Assembly (NCBI GenBank): GCA_964058845.1
Contig: CAXKVR010000281.1
Location: forward strand, 1-61,971
Source of the DNA: Carex sylvatica
Taxonomy: Eukaryota; Streptophyta; Magnoliopsida; Poales; Cyperaceae
Direction: 5' to 3'
DNA: 61,971 nucleotides
Part shown: positions 58,901 to 61,971 of the stretch, piece by piece
Layout of the letters: each line of letters opens with the position of its first letter
How positions within the stretch are numbered: position 1 is the first letter of the stretch
Program-made: the position numbers and the translations under genes
The notes under the pieces: generated by a model
Database searches by the model: none
The model's input: only the letters and a program-made list of their open reading frames with translations
What the model was told of the DNA's origin: nothing

Positions 58901-61900
58901 CACACTAGTAGTGTCTCTACATGTAAAGATAATAGGGCATTTACCACCTAAGGACAACACTCCAATTGAAGGTGTTTGAAGCAATCTAAGTGTCTCCGGA
59001 TGGCAAGATAATTGGGAATTTACGACCTTAATACAACACTCCAATTGAATGTATTTGGAGCACTCGAGTAGTGTCTCTATATGACAAGATAATAGGGCAT
59101 TTACCACCCTAATACAACATTGCAGATGAAGGTGCTTGGAGCACTCTAGTAGTGCATCCAGATTGCAAGATAATAGGGCATTTACAACCCTAATATAACA
59201 CACCATTTGAAGGGCTTTGGACTACTCTAGTAGTCTCTCCAGATTGCAAGATAATAGGGCATTTATAACCATAATACGACACTCCATTTGAATGTGTTTG
59301 GAGCACTCTTGTAGTGTCTCTATATGGGAAATAATAGGGCACTTATTACTCTAATACAACACTCCAAATAAAGGTGTTTGGAGCACTCTAGTAGGTTCTC
59401 CAGATTTGCAAGATAAGATGGCATTTACAACCCTAATAAAACACTACAATTGAAGGTGTTTGGAGCACTATTTTAGTGTCTCTATATGGATTGGTAATAG
59501 GGCATTTACAACCCTAATACCACACTCCAATTGAAGGTGTTTGGAGCACTATTGTAGTGTCTCTGCATGTAAAGATAATAGGGCATTTACCACCCTAGTA
59601 CAACACTCCAATTGATGGTGTTTGGAGCACTCTAGTAGTGTCTATATGGAGAAAATAATACGGCAATTAGCACCCAAATACAACACTGCAGTTGAAGGTG
59701 CATGGAGCACTCTAGTAGTGTATCCAGATTGCAAGATAATATGACATTTACAATCTTAATAAAACACTTCAATTGAAGGTGTCTGGAGCACTCTTGTAGT
59801 GTCTGTATATGTCAAGATAAAGGAGGCATTTATAACCCTAATACAACACTCCAATTAAATTGTTTGGAGCACTCTAGTATTGTCTCTATATGGCAAGATA
59901 ATTAATTGGGCAATTACCACCCTAATACAACACTGCATTTGAAGGTGCTTGGAGCACTCTAGTATTGCATCCAGATTGCAAGCTAATTTGACATTTACAA
60001 TGCTAATAAAACACTTCATTTGAAGGTGTTTGGAGAACTATTGTAGTGTCTCTACATGGCACGATAATAGGGCATTTGCAACCCTAATACAACACTCCAA
60101 TTGAAGGTGTTTGAAGCAATCTAGTAGTGTCTCCGAATGTCAAGATAAATGGGCATTTACCTCCCTAGTCCAACACTCCAATTGATGGTGTTTGGAGCAC
60201 TCTAGTAGTGTATCTATATGGCAAGATAATAGGGCATTTACGACCCTAATACAACACTGGAGTTGAAGGTGCTTGGAGCACTCTAGTAGTGCATCCGGAT
60301 TGCAAGATAATATGGCATTTACAATCTTAATACAACACATCAATTGAAGGTGTTTGGAGCACTCTTGTAGTGTCTCTATATGTCAAGATAAAGGAGGCAT
60401 TTAAAACCCAAATACAACACTCCAATTAAATTGTTTGGAGCACTCTAGTAGTGTCTCTATATGGCAAGATAATAGGGCAATTACCACCCTAAGACAACTC
60501 TGTAGTTGAAGGTGCTCGGAGCACTATTGTAGTGTCTCTACATGAAAAGATAATAGGGCATTTACCACCCTAGTCCAACACTCCAATTGATGGTGTTTGG
60601 AGCACTTTGGTAGTGTCTCTAGATTGCAAGATAAGATGGAATTTACAACCCTAATACAACACTCCAATTGAAGCGTTTGGAGCACTCTAGTAGTGTTTAT
60701 ATATGGCAAGGTAATAAGGCATTTACAACTCTAATACAACACTCCATTTGATGGTGTCCATACAAGGCAAGATAATATGGCATTTATCATCCTAATACCA
60801 CACTCCAAATGAAGGTGTTTGGACCACTCTAGTTGTGTCTTTAGATTGCAACATAAGATGACATTTAGAACTCTAATAAAACACTCCAATTGAAGTTGTC
60901 TGGAGCACTATTTTAGTGTCTCTACATGGATATATAATAGAGCATTGACAACCCTAATACAACACCCCATTTGAAGGTGTTTGGAGCACTCTTGTAGTGT
61001 CTCTATATAGCAAGATAATTGGCCATTTATAGCCATAATACAACACTCCAAATGGAGGTGTTTGGAGTACTCTAATAGCGTCTCCAGCTTATAAGATAAT
61101 ATGGCATTTACAACCCTAATACAACACTCCAATTGAAGGTGTTTGGAGCACACTAGTAGTGTCTCCACATTTAAAGATAATAGGGCATTTGCAACCCTAA
61201 TACAACACTCCAATTGAAGGTGTTTGAAGCAATCTAGTAGTGTCTCCGGATGGCAAGATAATTGGGAATTTACGACCTTAATACAACACTCCAATTGAAT
61301 GTATTTGGGAGCACTCGAGTAATGTCTCCAGATTGCAAGATAGTAGGGCATTTGCAATGCTAATAAAACACTCCATTTGAATGTGTTTGGGGTAGTGTCT
61401 CTACATGGCACGATAATAGGGCATTTGCAACCCTAATACAACACTCCAATTGAAGGTGTTTGGAGCACTCTAGTAGTGTCTCTATACAGAGAAAAAAATA
61501 TGGTAATTAGCACCCTAATACAACACTGCAGTTGAAGGTGCATGGAGCACTCTAGTAGTGCATCCAGATTGCAAGATAATGGCATTTACAATCTTAATAC
61601 AACACTTCAATTGAAGGTGTTTGGAGCACTCTTGTAGTGTCTGTATATGTCAAGATAAAGAGGCATTACAACCCTAATACAACACTCTAATTAAATTGTT
61701 TGGAGCACTCTAGTATTGTCTCTATATGGCAAGATAATACGGCAATTACCACCCTAATACAACACTGCAGTTGAAGGTGCTTGGAGCACTCTAGTATTGC
61801 ATCCAGATTGCAAGCTAATTTGACATTTACAATGCTAATAAAACACTTCATTTGAAGGTCTTTGGAGAACTATTGTAGTGTCTCTACATGGCACAATAAT

Positions 61901-61971
61901 AGGGCATTTGCAACCCTAATACAACACTCCAATTGAAGGTGTTTGAAGCAATCTAGTAGTGTCTTCGGTTG
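52951..61971. repeat. Satellite array, right part, running off the window
   Basis: This is the same unit family as the left part. Block-level copies are visible. About 54761-56040 repeats about 47391-48700. About 56216-57110 repeats about 49575-50500. About 58360-58870 recurs at about 60608-61110 (offset 2248). About 59620-60135 recurs at about 61460-61971. The 61-bp variant appears near 55490, 56282, 57557, 58507 and 60757. No gene or other element is seen. Confidence 0.95.

Noticed and set aside
47406..61411. Many minus-strand ORFs of 60-182 residues in the satellite
   Set aside because: They are phase-locked products of the roughly 81-bp unit. Starts and stops vary with unit mutations and no unique coding context exists.
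47384..61971. Possible CRISPR-like array
   Set aside because: The sequence is plant nuclear. Units are contiguous with no unique spacers and there are no cas genes.

Overview
The window is nuclear DNA from a flowering plant, probably a eudicot. It has plant LTR-retrotransposon lineages (Ty3 Athila-like, Ty3 chromovirus of the Tekay/Del type, Ty1/copia), a BED-finger hAT transposon, an intron-containing gene, AT-rich spacers and a long satellite array. The mix of nested transposons and satellite suggests heterochromatic or pericentromeric sequence with one gene island. The species cannot be named from the sequence.

Layout. 1-2032: the 5' end (leader and LTR) of a minus-strand Athila-like element that runs off the left edge, inserted next to the start codon of a hAT transposase. 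2033-7041: the hAT body, with a transposase broken by three in-frame stops and a solo Athila-like LTR at 4301-6181. 7633-8093: a non-autonomous hAT-like element with a perfect 8-bp target duplication. 8662-10748: the only plausibly intact host gene, a two-exon beta-propeller (SMP-30/strictosidine-synthase-like) membrane protein. Its 3' end is duplicated in decayed form at about 12320-13680. 14045-14968 and 46809-47383: flanks of a possible host transcription unit split by the large nest.

14969-46808 is a three-level nest. An old Ty1/copia element is interrupted in its integrase by a Tekay-type chromovirus (19389-42782, minus, target duplication GATGA). That element is interrupted in its own integrase by an Athila-like element (22724-35863, minus, target duplication TTATA). 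LTR divergence judged by eye agrees with this order: copia about 6%, Tekay about 0.5%, Athila about 0.2%. The Athila copy keeps almost intact gag-pol and a separate downstream ORF. That ORF is preceded by what looks like its own TATA-like box, pyrimidine-rich leader and 5'-UTR intron.

47384-61971 is a tandem satellite (consensus unit about 81 bp, recurrent 61-bp variant) with block duplications, interrupted by another solo Athila-like LTR (51122-52950). It continues past the right edge.

The most unusual signal is a GC-rich dyad module built on CCGCA-S-TGCGG and its half sites. It recurs in the promoter-side part of the Athila-like LTRs and, in opposite orientation relative to the element, in the Tekay LTRs. 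It also flanks the putative internal Athila promoter and is even translated in frame inside the Athila polyprotein.
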